In this document: positions 1 through 8,587 of the stretch, piece by piece
How positions within the stretch are numbered: position 1 is the first letter of the stretch
Layout of the letters: each line of letters begins with the position of its first letter
From: Streptantibioticus ferralitis
Lineage (GTDB): Bacteria; Actinomycetota; Actinomycetes; Streptomycetales; Streptomycetaceae
DNA: 64,000 nucleotides
Direction: 5' to 3'
Assembly: GCF_029223525.1 (NCBI RefSeq)
Contig: NZ_JARHTQ010000006.1
Span: 62,001-126,000, forward strand
Made by a program: the position numbers and the translations under genes
The notes under the pieces: model-generated
What the model was told of the DNA's origin: nothing
The model's input: the letters and a program-made list of their open reading frames with translations, nothing else
Database searches by the model: none

Positions 1-13
1 CGCTCGTGCTTAC

Positions 14-37
14 CTCGGAGATCCGGCGGTCTCCGAG
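14..37. terminator. Hairpin, terminator-like
   Basis: Perfect 8-bp inverted repeat CTCGGAGA / TCTCCGAG around an 8-nt loop. It sits at the left edge of the window, so the gene it might end is not visible. There is no T-tract. Confidence 0.4.
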
Positions 38-104
38 TGGGAAGGCGGATTATCGCTGGGCTCGCTCTGTTGTGGCGGCGGCGGTCCGTCTGGGCTGACG
101 TTCA

Positions 105-158
105 GGAAATTTCCCGCCCTCCCCCCGTTGCCGGGATCGTGATGGGTGCCGTTGCGCG
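105..158 (-). repeat. Repeat copy C (inverted, diverged)
   Basis: Read on the minus strand it shares GCGCAACGGCA, then GGCAACGGGGGGAG, then a GGGAAA..TTCC end with the direct copies at 396-464 and 503-570. It is the most diverged copy. Confidence 0.5.
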
Positions 159-300
159 CTGTTGGTTCGTGGGGCGGGGTCGCGGGCCGGTGGCCATCAC
201 GATTCGCAGGGGGTGCGATTCTTTTTGGTCCTCTTCTCCTTCGGGGTTCGCATCCCACCCACTCAGCCGCGAGCGCAGGAACTCACGGAAGGGGGTGGGC

Positions 301-372
301 CGGGGTGTCCCCGCAGCGACCCCAGGAAGCACCGCAACTGTGCGGTGATAGCCGGAGTGAGGAGACACCCCG
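301..372. repeat. Nested inverted repeat
   Basis: Outer arms CGGGGTGTC (301-309) and GACACCCCG (364-372) pair perfectly. Inside them, CACCGCA (330-336) and TGCGGTG (341-347) form a second perfect stem with a 4-nt loop. This could be an RNA structure or the remnant of a small mobile unit; nothing else identifies it. Confidence 0.45.
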
Positions 373-395
373 GACCGCCCCCGACCCCACAGCAG

Positions 396-464
396 CCCCG
401 CGCAACGGCAAGATGCGGGCACCGGCAACGGGTCGGAGGGAGGGAAATCTCCGTACCCGGAACC
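396..464 (+). repeat. Repeat copy A
   Basis: The first 29 bp (396-424) are identical to 503-531. After that the two copies share AACGGG, a G-rich run, an AAAT-type core and TACCCGGAACC at the end. Confidence 0.75.
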
Positions 465-502
465 GCCAAGCGCGAGCGGAACCGCAACCGGGCCGGAGGC
501 CG

Positions 503-570
503 CCCCGCGCAACGGCAAGATGCGGGCACCGCCAACGGGGGGAGCGGGGGAAAATTCCTTACCCGGAACC
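503..570 (+). repeat. Repeat copy B
   Basis: Second direct copy, 107 bp downstream of copy A, with the same 29-bp identical start and the same ACCCGGAACC end. Its last 12 bases overlap the 3' end of the acyl-CoA ligase gene, so the stop codon of that gene lies inside the repeat. Confidence 0.75.
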
Positions 571-2091
571 GTTGGGGCGCAGGCGCCGTTTGTAGAGTTT
601 GCCGTTGGGGTCTCGCGGCATCTCCGCGATGAATTCGACAGACCTGGGACACTTGTACCGCGCCAACACCCGCCCGCAGTGCGCCAAAATATCCGTGGCC
701 AGCGCCGCGTCACCCCGCAGGCCGGGAGCGGGCTCTATGAATGCCTTGACCTCTTCTCCCCAGTCGTCGTGCGGCACGCCGATGACTGCCGCGTCCGCCA
801 CGGCGGGGTGCTTGAGGAGTGCTGCCTCCACCTCGGCCGGATAGATGTTGACCCCGCCGGAAATGATGAGGTCGATCTTGCGATCGCGTAGGTAGAGATA
901 GCCGTCCTCGTCGAGGTAGCCGAGGTCGCCCACCGTGAAGTAGTCGCCGATGCGGTTCTTTCGGGTCTTCGTCTCGTCCTTGTGGTATCGGAAGCCCCCT
1001 GCGGTCATCGACATGTACACCGTGCCCAACTCCCCAGGCGGCAGCCGATTCCCCTCGTCGTCGAAGATGGCGATCTCGCTGATCGGCCAGGCCCTGCCGA
1101 CGGTGCCGGGTTTCTTCAGCCAGTCGGCGGCGGGAGCGAAGGTCCCACCGCCCTCGCTGGCGGCGTAGTACTCCTCGACGCACGGCCCCCACCATTCCAG
1201 CATCGCCCGCTTGATGTGCTCGGGGCAGGGCGCGGCGCCGTGGATGGCGTGCCGCATCGACGACACGTCATACCGCTGCCTGACCTCGCCGGGCAGTGCC
1301 AGGAGGCGGTGGAACTGCGTCGGGACCATGTGGGTGTGCGTGCATGCGTACTCGTCGATCAGCCGCAGCATTTCCTCGGGCATCCACTTGTCCATGAGGA
1401 CCACCGGGTGGCCGATGTGCAGTGCGGCGGCGGCGAATTGGAGTACTGCCGTGTGGTACAGGGGCGAGCACACCAGATGCACGTTGCCATCGAACGGCTT
1501 GATGCCGAAGAACCCGAGGAAGCCGCCGAGATGGGTCTCCTCCGGGGGTTTTCCGGAGAGCGGGCGGCGGATGCCGCGTGGCTTTCCGGTGGTTCCCGAG
1601 GTGTAGTTCATGACGACGCCGGAGGTCCGGTCCTGCGGCGGGTTCGTCGGCTGGCCGTCGAACAGTGCGGTGTAGGGCCGGAAGCCCGGTGCGCTGCCGA
1701 CCGCGAAGCGGTGGTCCGCCGGGAGCGCGGCCTCGTCGGCGGCGGCCTGCGCCTGCGGCGCGTACCGCTCGTGCGCGATCAGCGCCTTGGCGCCGGAGTC
1801 GGAGACGATCCACGCGATCTCCGGGCCGACCAGATGGTGGTTGACCGGTACCAGATAGAAACCGGCCTGGGCGGCGGCGAGATAGGCGGTGAAGAACTCA
1901 ACGCCGTTGGGCAGTACGACGGCGAAGGCGTCGCCGGGGCCGAGGCCCGCGGCCCGTAGGCCGTGGACGAGCTGGTTGGCGGTGGCGTGCAGCCGCGCCG
2001 CGCTCCACCTCTCGCCGTCCGGCGCGATGAGGATGTCGCGGTCCGGGTCCTGGGCCGCCTGCGTCCAGAATCCGTTGGCAGGTCGGGTCAT
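559..2091 (-). CDS. Acyl-CoA synthetase (AMP-binding)
   Basis: A 510-aa ANL-superfamily ligase that would activate a carboxylic or fatty acid as acyl-AMP and pass it to CoA. The ATP-binding loop YTSGTTGKPRG is at about residues 163-173, YYAASEGG is the A5-type motif, and the C-terminal domain has GDLGYLDEDGY, ISGGVNIYP and PNGKLYKR with the catalytic lysine. It resembles mycobacterial FadD4-type enzymes. It is 18 bp downstream of the nitronate monooxygenase gene and probably shares its transcript. The natural substrate cannot be told from sequence. The last codons run into repeat copy B. Confidence 0.9.
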   Translation of the reverse strand: MTRPANGFWTQAAQDPDRDILIAPDGERWSAARLHATANQLVHGLRAAGLGPGDAFAVVLPNGVEFFTAYLAAAQAGFYLVPVNHHLVGPEIAWIVSDSGAKALIAHERYAPQAQAAADEAALPADHRFAVGSAPGFRPYTALFDGQPTNPPQDRTSGVVMNYTSGTTGKPRGIRRPLSGKPPEETHLGGFLGFFGIKPFDGNVHLVCSPLYHTAVLQFAAAALHIGHPVVLMDKWMPEEMLRLIDEYACTHTHMVPTQFHRLLALPGEVRQRYDVSSMRHAIHGAAPCPEHIKRAMLEWWGPCVEEYYAASEGGGTFAPAADWLKKPGTVGRAWPISEIAIFDDEGNRLPPGELGTVYMSMTAGGFRYHKDETKTRKNRIGDYFTVGDLGYLDEDGYLYLRDRKIDLIISGGVNIYPAEVEAALLKHPAVADAAVIGVPHDDWGEEVKAFIEPAPGLRGDAALATDILAHCGRVLARYKCPRSVEFIAEMPRDPNGKLYKRRLRPNGSG

Positions 2092-2109
2092 CGGGGGACG
2101 ACCTCCTTG

Positions 2110-3213
2110 TCAGTCGCGACCGGCGATCCGGTTGACACGGGTGATGGCGCGCTCGAAGCCGCGGGTGAGATCGTCGAAGACGGCCTGGACGGGGCGTACG
2201 GCGTTCAGCTGGCCGACGATCTGGCCGACGGGTGTCCCGAGCAGCGGCTCGACCTCGTACTGCTGGATGCGTGAGACCGCCTCCGCGACCAGCAGCCCCT
2301 GCAGCGGCATCGGCAGCGGATCGGGGCTGGCCGGATCGTCCCAGGCCTCGGTCCAGCGGGTGCGCAGCTGGCGGGCGGGTTTGCCGGTGAGGGCGCGGGA
2401 GCGGACGGTGTCGCCGGAACCGGCGTCGAGCAGCTTGCGCAGCAGCGCGGGTGATCCCAGCTTGGCTTCGCGGGTGGTGAGCCAGATCGAGCCGAGCCAG
2501 ACGCCCTGCGCGCCGAGTGCGAGCCCGGCGGCGATCTGCTCGCCGGTGCCGATGCCGCCGGCCGCCAGCACCGGGAGGGGGTCGACGGCGCCGACCACCT
2601 CCGGGGTCAGCACCATGGTGGTGATCTCGCCGGTGTGGCCGCCCGCCTCGTAGCCCTGGGCGACGACGATGTCGATGCCCGCCTCCTGGTGGTGCCGGGC
2701 GTGCCGGGCGCTGCCCGCCAGTGCGGCGACCAACAAGCCCTTGTCGTGGGCGCGTTGGATGACATCGGCGGGCGGTGATCCCAGCGCGTTGGCGAGCAGC
2801 TTCAGCGGGTGGTCGAAGGCGACGTCGAGTTGGGCGCGGGCGACCTCTTCCAGCCAGCCGGTGATCCGCCAGCCGGACTCCTCGCCGGGGCCCAGCTCCG
2901 GCACTCGGTGCTGGGCCAGGGTGTCCTTGACGAACTGCCGGTGTCCTTCCGGGATCATCGCCTCGATCTCGGCCACGGAGACGCCCTCGACCTTCTTGGC
3001 GGGCATCACCACATCGAGGCCGTATGGACGGCCTTCGGTGTGCGCGTCCAGCCAGTCCAGGTCGCGGGCGAGGTCGTCGGCGGCCCCGTAGCGCACCGCG
3101 CCCAGCACGCCGAGACCGCCCGCTCTGCTGATGGCCGCGGCGACCGCGGGGAACGGCGTGAAGCCGAAGATGGCGTGCTCGATGCCCAGCCGTTGGCTCA
3201 GCTCCGTCTTCAT
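2110..3213 (-). CDS. Nitronate monooxygenase (2-nitropropane dioxygenase family)
   Basis: A 367-aa FMN-dependent TIM barrel that oxidises alkyl nitronates to a carbonyl compound and nitrite. The N-terminus (GFTPFPAVAAAISRAGGLGV) and the phosphate-binding part (VLAAGGIGTGEQIAAGLALG, then GVWLGS) are typical of the family, as is the length. It is the first gene of a two-gene unit with the acyl-CoA synthetase. A perfect 17-bp dyad lies 43-59 bp before the start codon and is a likely repressor site. Confidence 0.88.
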   Translation of the reverse strand: MKTELSQRLGIEHAIFGFTPFPAVAAAISRAGGLGVLGAVRYGAADDLARDLDWLDAHTEGRPYGLDVVMPAKKVEGVSVAEIEAMIPEGHRQFVKDTLAQHRVPELGPGEESGWRITGWLEEVARAQLDVAFDHPLKLLANALGSPPADVIQRAHDKGLLVAALAGSARHARHHQEAGIDIVVAQGYEAGGHTGEITTMVLTPEVVGAVDPLPVLAAGGIGTGEQIAAGLALGAQGVWLGSIWLTTREAKLGSPALLRKLLDAGSGDTVRSRALTGKPARQLRTRWTEAWDDPASPDPLPMPLQGLLVAEAVSRIQQYEVEPLLGTPVGQIVGQLNAVRPVQAVFDDLTRGFERAITRVNRIAGRD

Positions 3214-3255
3214 GGGGGCAGGATGCCGCAGCCCGACCTAGAGGGGAAGAGATTT

Positions 3256-3272
3256 TCTGACGTTACGTCAGA
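3256..3272. promoter_or_regulatory. Candidate TetR-type operator
   Basis: Perfect inverted repeat TCTGACG-TTA-CGTCAGA, 17 bp, in the short region between the nitronate monooxygenase start (3213) and the kinase stop (3364). Spacing and symmetry fit a TetR-family site controlling the leftward two-gene unit. The regulator is not obvious nearby. Confidence 0.65.
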
Positions 3273-3363
3273 TCCATGGGTTCGCTGTTGCGTTTCCCTT
3301 GCGATGTCGCATTCTCGGTCGAGGTGGCTTTGTGTGGCGGTTCCGGCGGGGGTTCCGGGCGGC

Positions 3364-5511
3364 TTAGGAGGCGTACTCCCGGCGGATGGCCGCCACCCGC
3401 CGGTACAGTTCCACCGCCTCCGCGCCGCGGCCCAGTTGTTCCAGGCAGTGGGCCTCGTCGTTGCGGCTGGTCAGAGTGTCGGGATGGTTGGCGCCGAGTA
3501 CCCGCTCGCGCCCCTCGGCGACCGTGCGGTAGGCGCCCAGGGCTTCGTCCCAGCAGCCGAGCCAGCCGAGCGCTACCGCGACCTCACGTCCGCTCACCAG
3601 GGTGTCCGGGTGGTCGGCGCCCAGCACCCGGGCGCGAATCTCGCACACGTGGCGCGCCTCGGCAAGCGCCTCCCTCCAGCGGCCGAGCCTGCCGAGGTTG
3701 ACGCCGAGGCCGTGCCGGGCCCGAAGCGTCTCGGCGTGCTCGGCCCCCTGGGTACGGGCGCGCACGGCGGCCAGTTCCCGGTAGAGCTTGAGTGCCTCCT
3801 CGCTGCGCCCGAGTCGGCCGAGGCAGATGCCGACCTCGTAGCGGGCGGCCAGGGTGTCCGGGTGGTCGGGCCCGAGGCTGGCGGTGCGGGCCGCGGCCAC
3901 GTCGCGGTACTCGGCGAGCGCGTCCTCCCAGCGGCCCAACTGCCCCAGGGCGTAGGCGACTTCGAAGCGGGTCACCAGGGTGTCCGGATGGCTGGCGCCC
4001 AGCACCCGGGAACGGGCCGCGGCCACCTCGCGGGCGGTCTCGTAGGACTCCTGGAGCCGCCCGAGGCGACCGAGGTTGAAGGCGAGGTTGTGGCGGCAGC
4101 GCAGGGTGTCGGGGTGCTCGGGTCCCATCGTGCGCTCCCGTGCGGCGAGAACGTCCGTGTAGACCCGGTGGGCGTCCTCGTGGCGGCCGAGCCTGCCGAG
4201 GGCGAAGGCGGTCTCCTGACGTGCGGCGAGCGTCTGCGGGTGGTCGGCGCCGAGCACCCTCGTGCGGGCCGCGACCACCTGCTCGTACTCGTTCAGCGCC
4301 TGCTGCGCCTGGCCGAGGCGGCTGAGGGCGAAGCCCAGTTCGTAGCGGCTGGCCAGGGTCTCGGGGTGCTCGGGGCCGAGTGCCTCCTCACGGGCCAGGG
4401 TGACGGCGCGGTGCACCTCCACCGCCTCGGCCCAGCGGCCGAGCCTGCCCAGGCTCAAAGCCGCGTTGTGCCGGCTGGCCAGGACGGCGAGCAGTTCGGG
4501 GTCGAGCGTGTGCCGCGGTCGGGCGGCCCAGGCGGCGTTGAACCAGGCGCCGGTGATCGAGGCGGCCTCGGCGTCCGGGCGCGACGGGCGTCGCCCGACG
4601 GCCTCGGCGCCGATGGTCATCCCACGGGCCCAGTAAGGCAGTTCGCCGTCGCGTTCCGCGGTGGCCTGGATGGCGGCCAGTCGTTTGCCGATCACCGAGG
4701 CGTCCTGCGGACGGTCGTCCGGCTCCTTGGCGAGCAGATCGAGGATCAGCCGCTCCAGCGGCTCGGACAGCTCGGGACGGCGCTGGCGCGGTGGTTCCGG
4801 TGCGGCGTCCCGGTGCCTTACCAGCACCGCCCAGGCGTCGTCCAGGTCGAACGGCGGGGCGCCGGTGGCCAGTTCGTAGAGCACGCAGCCGAAGGAGTAC
4901 AGGTCACTGCGGTGGTCGATCTCACCCCCGGCGATCTGCTCGGGCGACATGTAGTGCGGGGTGCCCATTGCCACGCCGGTGCCGGTCAGCCGGGAGGTGA
5001 AGCCGATGTCATGGCCGAGCCGCGCGATTCCGAAGTCGCAGATCTTCACCGTGCCCTCGGGGACGCGGATGATGTTGGCCGGTTTCAGGTCCCGGTGCAC
5101 CACTCCCTGGGCATGGGTGTACGCCAGCGCCGCGGAGACCTGCTCCGCGATGTCCATCAGATCGGGCACCGGCAGCGGGATGCGCTGCCCGTCGTCCAGT
5201 AGTTGCAGCAGGTTGCGGCCGTCCAGCAACTCCATGACCAGGTACAGGACCCCGTCGTCCTCGCCGAAGTCGTGCACGACGGTGATGCCGCGGTGCTGTA
5301 GCGAGGCGGCCACCCGTGCCTCGCGCCGGAACCGCATCTCCATGGCGCGTGTGTGCGCCGGATCGCTGGACGTGTTCCTGGGCTTGAGGCATTTGACCGC
5401 GACCTTGCGGCCCAGTGCCTCGTCCTGGGCGCGCCAGACCTCGCCCATGCCGCCGCGGCCGATCAGCTCGATCAGCCGGTATCGCTCCCGGATCAGCCTG
5501 TTCTCCCCCAT
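3364..5511 (-). CDS. Ser/Thr protein kinase with TPR tail
   Basis: A 715-aa Hanks-type kinase. Residues ~10-270 form the kinase domain, with the glycine loop GRGGMGEV, VAVKCLK carrying the ATP lysine, catalytic HRDLKPAN, DFGIARL and the MSPEQ activation segment. From about residue 345 to the end there are about eight ~42-residue kinesin-light-chain-type TPR units, each with a VLGADHPDTL-like core. There is no transmembrane helix, so unlike PknB-type kinases it is cytosolic and the TPR array probably docks a partner. It stands alone between metabolic genes. Confidence 0.93.
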   Translation of the reverse strand: MGENRLIRERYRLIELIGRGGMGEVWRAQDEALGRKVAVKCLKPRNTSSDPAHTRAMEMRFRREARVAASLQHRGITVVHDFGEDDGVLYLVMELLDGRNLLQLLDDGQRIPLPVPDLMDIAEQVSAALAYTHAQGVVHRDLKPANIIRVPEGTVKICDFGIARLGHDIGFTSRLTGTGVAMGTPHYMSPEQIAGGEIDHRSDLYSFGCVLYELATGAPPFDLDDAWAVLVRHRDAAPEPPRQRRPELSEPLERLILDLLAKEPDDRPQDASVIGKRLAAIQATAERDGELPYWARGMTIGAEAVGRRPSRPDAEAASITGAWFNAAWAARPRHTLDPELLAVLASRHNAALSLGRLGRWAEAVEVHRAVTLAREEALGPEHPETLASRYELGFALSRLGQAQQALNEYEQVVAARTRVLGADHPQTLAARQETAFALGRLGRHEDAHRVYTDVLAARERTMGPEHPDTLRCRHNLAFNLGRLGRLQESYETAREVAAARSRVLGASHPDTLVTRFEVAYALGQLGRWEDALAEYRDVAAARTASLGPDHPDTLAARYEVGICLGRLGRSEEALKLYRELAAVRARTQGAEHAETLRARHGLGVNLGRLGRWREALAEARHVCEIRARVLGADHPDTLVSGREVAVALGWLGCWDEALGAYRTVAEGRERVLGANHPDTLTSRNDEAHCLEQLGRGAEAVELYRRVAAIRREYAS

Positions 5512-5687
5512 CGCAAGCCGCCGCCCCCCGTTGTTTCGCGTCAGTCACCCGGCGGTTTCCAGTATGGCCGCGCCGTGCAGGGTACGGCACGGCGCATCAC
5601 GGCCGCGTTCGCGCTGGCGCACGCAACCGTTACGGGGACGGACGCGGACCGGGGTCTAGGCGCCGGGCCGCCCCCGGGTGGGGGCGG

Positions 5688-6866
5688 TCACCGGCGGACC
5701 CTCGGCATGCCCAGGCCGATCCACGAGATGATCTCCCGCTGGATCTCGTTGTTCCCACCGCCGAAGGTGAAGATCACCGCACTGCGGTATCCCCGCTCCA
5801 ACTCGCCGTGCAGCAGCGCCCCCGCCGAGCCCTCCTTCAGCGGACCGGCCGCCGCGGCCACCTCCATCAGCCAGGCGTAGGCGTCGCGGCGCGCCTCGGA
5901 GCCGTAGACCTTGACCGCGGAGGCGTCCTGCGGGGTGAGTGTGCCGCGCTGCAGGGCGTCCACCATCTGCCAGTTGAGCAGCTTCATCGCGTCGAGCCTG
6001 GCGTGGGTGCGGGCCAGCCGGGCGCTGACCCAGGCCAGGTCGATGACCCGGCGGCCGTCGCCGAGCTTGGTCTGCGCGGCCCAGCGCCGTACGTCGTGCA
6101 GCGCGCGGATGGCCATCGTGCCGTGCGCGGCGAGGGTGACGCGTTCGTGGTTGAGCTGGGTGGTGATCAGCCGCCAGCCCTTGTTCTCCTCGCCGACCCG
6201 GTTGGTGACGGGTACCCGGATGTTCTCGTAGTAGCTGGCGGTGGTGTCGTGTCCGGCGAGGGTGTTGATGACGGTGCAGGAGTAGCCGGGGTCGTCGGTG
6301 GGGACGAGCAGGATGCTGATGCCCTGGTGCGGTGGGGCGTCCGGGGCGGTACGGACGGCGAGCCACACCCAGTCGGCGGTGTCGCCGTTGGTGGTCCAGA
6401 TCTTCTGGCCGTTGACCAGGTATGCGTCGCCGTCGCGGACCGCGCGTGTCTTCAGCGCGGCCAGGTCGGTCCCCGCGTCGGGTTCGCTGTAGCCGATGGC
6501 GAAGTCGATCTCGCCCGCGAGGATCCTGGGCAGGAAGTACGCCTTCTGCTCGTCGGTGCCGAACTGCATGATCGTCGGCCCGACGGTGTTGAGCGCCATC
6601 AGCGGCAGTGGCACGCCGGCCTGCGCGGCCTCGTCGAAGAAGATGAACTGCGCCATGGGGGTCAGGCCCCGCCCGCCGTACTCCGAGGGCCAGCCGACGC
6701 CGAGCCAGCCGTCCGAGCCGAGGCGGCGGATGGTGTCGCGGTAGAACGCCTTCTGACCCGCCTGATCGCGGTGCCGGGCGTAGGCGTTGTCGGGCACCAA
6801 GGTGGCGAAGTAGGCGCGCAGTTCGTCGCGCAGGCTCTGCTGCTCGGGGGTGTAGTCCAGGTGCAC
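5688..6866 (-). CDS. Acyl-CoA dehydrogenase
   Basis: A 392-aa FAD flavoprotein of the acyl-CoA dehydrogenase family, which makes the alpha-beta double bond in acyl-CoA. Visible family motifs are GYSEPDAGTDLAALKTRA for FAD/acyl contacts, GQKIWTTNGDTADW, and a C-terminal FGGGNNEIQREII nucleotide-binding end. I chose the GTG at 6866 (VHLDYTPEQQ) because AGGAGG lies 4 nt before it; the frame runs 16 codons further but has no ribosome site there. With the acyl-CoA ligase at 559-2091 it suggests local fatty or aromatic acid catabolism. Confidence 0.92.
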   Translation of the reverse strand: MHLDYTPEQQSLRDELRAYFATLVPDNAYARHRDQAGQKAFYRDTIRRLGSDGWLGVGWPSEYGGRGLTPMAQFIFFDEAAQAGVPLPLMALNTVGPTIMQFGTDEQKAYFLPRILAGEIDFAIGYSEPDAGTDLAALKTRAVRDGDAYLVNGQKIWTTNGDTADWVWLAVRTAPDAPPHQGISILLVPTDDPGYSCTVINTLAGHDTTASYYENIRVPVTNRVGEENKGWRLITTQLNHERVTLAAHGTMAIRALHDVRRWAAQTKLGDGRRVIDLAWVSARLARTHARLDAMKLLNWQMVDALQRGTLTPQDASAVKVYGSEARRDAYAWLMEVAAAAGPLKEGSAGALLHGELERGYRSAVIFTFGGGNNEIQREIISWIGLGMPRVRR

Positions 6867-6961
6867 GGCTCCTCCTGAGGTCTCCGTCCCGGCGGTCCCG
6901 CAGTGTCGGCGCACACAGTAGAACGCGTTGCAGAAACCTGGAAGGGTCGTGAGCCGGTCAC

Positions 6962-7789
6962 TCAGGGTTTACGGGCTACCGCCGCATAGCAGGACACTTC
7001 GGCATCGGTGAACCGGCCGGCTCGCAGCGGGTCGTCGGGGCGCCATCGGTGGGACACCGTGATGCCCGGCTCCATCAGTTCCCAGCCGTCGAAGAACCGG
7101 GCGAACTCCGCCCGATCGCGCGGCCGCACGACGGTACCCGCGGCCCGGTAGATGGCGGTGACCTTGGCCAGCGCCTCCGGTGCGAAGTCGGCCGTGGCGT
7201 GCGAGACGGCCAGTGTACTGCCGGGCGGCAGCGCCCGCTTGAAGCACTCCACGATCGCGTGCGCGCCGCCGCCCTGCTCGTCGTCGACGAAGTGCAGCAG
7301 GGCGTTGAGGCTGAGGGCCACCGGCCGCGCCAGGTCGAGGGTGCGCCGGAGTTGTGGCGCCGACAGCACCGCCGACGGGTCGGTGACATCGGCCTGGACA
7401 TAGGCCGTTCGACCCTCGGGACGGCTGCACAGCAGGGCGGCGGCGTGGGCGAGGACGATGGGGTCGTTGTCGGTGTAGACCACCCGCGCCTCGGGCGCGA
7501 TGCCCTGGGCGACCTCGTGCAGGTTGGGCGGGGTGGGGATGCCGGTGCCGATGTCCAGCCACTGGCGCATACCGCCACTCGCCAGGGCGCGGGTGGCGCG
7601 GTGCATGAACTCGCGGTTGACCCGCGCCGCGAGTTGAGCCGCGGGGAAGACGCCGAGGACCTGCCCGGCGGCTTCCCGGTCGGCGGCGAAGTTCGTCCTG
7701 CCCCCCAGGAAGTAGTCGTAGATACGGGCCGAATGCGCCCGGTCCAGCCGCAAGTCCACGCCGGACGAGCCGTGTTCGTACTCGCTCAT
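6962..7789 (-). CDS. SAM-dependent methyltransferase, DUF574 type
   Basis: A 275-aa member of the actinomycete family PF04672 (Methyltransf_19). The signature HSARIYDYFLGGRTNF at the N-terminus is diagnostic, followed by WLDIGTGIPT (SAM motif I) and RVVYTDNDPIVL. These proteins are very numerous in Streptomyces and mostly have no known substrate. GGAGG lies about 10-15 nt before the ATG. It is divergent from the sigma factor gene. Confidence 0.9.
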   Translation of the reverse strand: MSEYEHGSSGVDLRLDRAHSARIYDYFLGGRTNFAADREAAGQVLGVFPAAQLAARVNREFMHRATRALASGGMRQWLDIGTGIPTPPNLHEVAQGIAPEARVVYTDNDPIVLAHAAALLCSRPEGRTAYVQADVTDPSAVLSAPQLRRTLDLARPVALSLNALLHFVDDEQGGGAHAIVECFKRALPPGSTLAVSHATADFAPEALAKVTAIYRAAGTVVRPRDRAEFARFFDGWELMEPGITVSHRWRPDDPLRAGRFTDAEVSCYAAVARKP

Positions 7790-7992
7790 GACCGTGCCGC
7801 TCCTCCCGTGCGAACCGTTGCGAAGCAGGAGTTGGAGTAGTCATACCATTACGCTGCGGAAGATTTTTTCGGGGCCGCGTTACACACCAGGGTCGTTTGT
7901 CCGATTGGCTGACAGGCGAGGGCACAACGCCTTCGCCCCGACGCCGCCGTCCGTCATCGACGGGCGCGGTGGTGATTCCCGCAGAGGACCGC

Positions 7993-8574
7993 GTGAAGAC
8001 CAACCCCCCGCACTCATCCGAGCCCGACAGTCCGTCCGGCCCTCCGCTGCGGCAGCCCGTGCGCCGCCTGGCCTTGACCTTCGAGGCCTTCCACGACACC
8101 CACCACCTGCTGTGGCTGCGCTACGCCCATCTGCACACCGGAAGTCGTGCCGCCGCCCTGCTGATAGAGGGATCCATATCGCGCCAACTCGCCGCCTGCT
8201 GGCCGCATGTGCTGCGCCAGGAGTCGGTGCCGTTCTACGCCTGGACCGTACTGAAGGAGCACGTGGCCGACTGGCTCAGCGCGCACAACCGCCCGGTGGC
8301 GCTCACCGAGACCGCCGCCTTCGACGCCGTGTCCCGGGCACTGCGTGAGGCACAGGAGCAGTTCGCGGTCCTGGAGAGCAGGATCGGCCTGTACTCGGCC
8401 ATCTCGGAGTTACCCGAGCGGCAGTGCGATGTGATCGTGCTGCGTTTCGCACTGGGCTACGACGACGCGTTCATCGCCGCACTGCTGGGTGTCGAGGAGA
8501 GCACCGTCCGGTCGCACGCGAGCATCGCGAGGAGGAAACTGGCCGCACAGCTGGGGATTCCGTGGCGGGAGTGA
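7993..8574 (+). CDS. RNA polymerase sigma factor, ECF-like
   Basis: A 193-aa protein with a region-2-like helical N-terminus (FEAFHDTHHLLWLRYAHLH) and a clear sigma-70 region 4: SELPERQCDVIVLRF, then LLGVEESTVRSHASIARRKL. I chose the GTG at 7993 (VKTNPPHSSE) with GAGG 5 nt upstream; the open frame extends back to 7897 without a ribosome site. Codon 140 is a TTA leucine (8410-8412), so translation probably needs the bldA tRNA. The downstream gene starts 13 nt after the stop. No anti-sigma factor is adjacent, which is unusual for the class. Confidence 0.85.
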   Translation: MKTNPPHSSEPDSPSGPPLRQPVRRLALTFEAFHDTHHLLWLRYAHLHTGSRAAALLIEGSISRQLAACWPHVLRQESVPFYAWTVLKEHVADWLSAHNRPVALTETAAFDAVSRALREAQEQFAVLESRIGLYSAISELPERQCDVIVLRFALGYDDAFIAALLGVEESTVRSHASIARRKLAAQLGIPWRE

Positions 8575-8587
8575 GGGGGACGCGCAG

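Larger units (their letters stand above)
1..558. other. Gene-free repeat-rich region
   Basis: No open frame here has a recognisable domain or a good ribosome site; the frames look like chance GC-rich ORFs. The region holds a hairpin at 14-37, a nested dyad at 301-372 and three copies of one imperfect repeat (105-158 inverted, 396-464 and 503-570 direct). It lies beyond the 3' end of the acyl-CoA ligase gene. Confidence 0.6.

Noticed and set aside
2809-5202. 797-codon open frame on the plus strand
   Set aside because: It is antisense to the nitronate monooxygenase and kinase genes, which have clear domains; long antisense frames are common in high-GC DNA.
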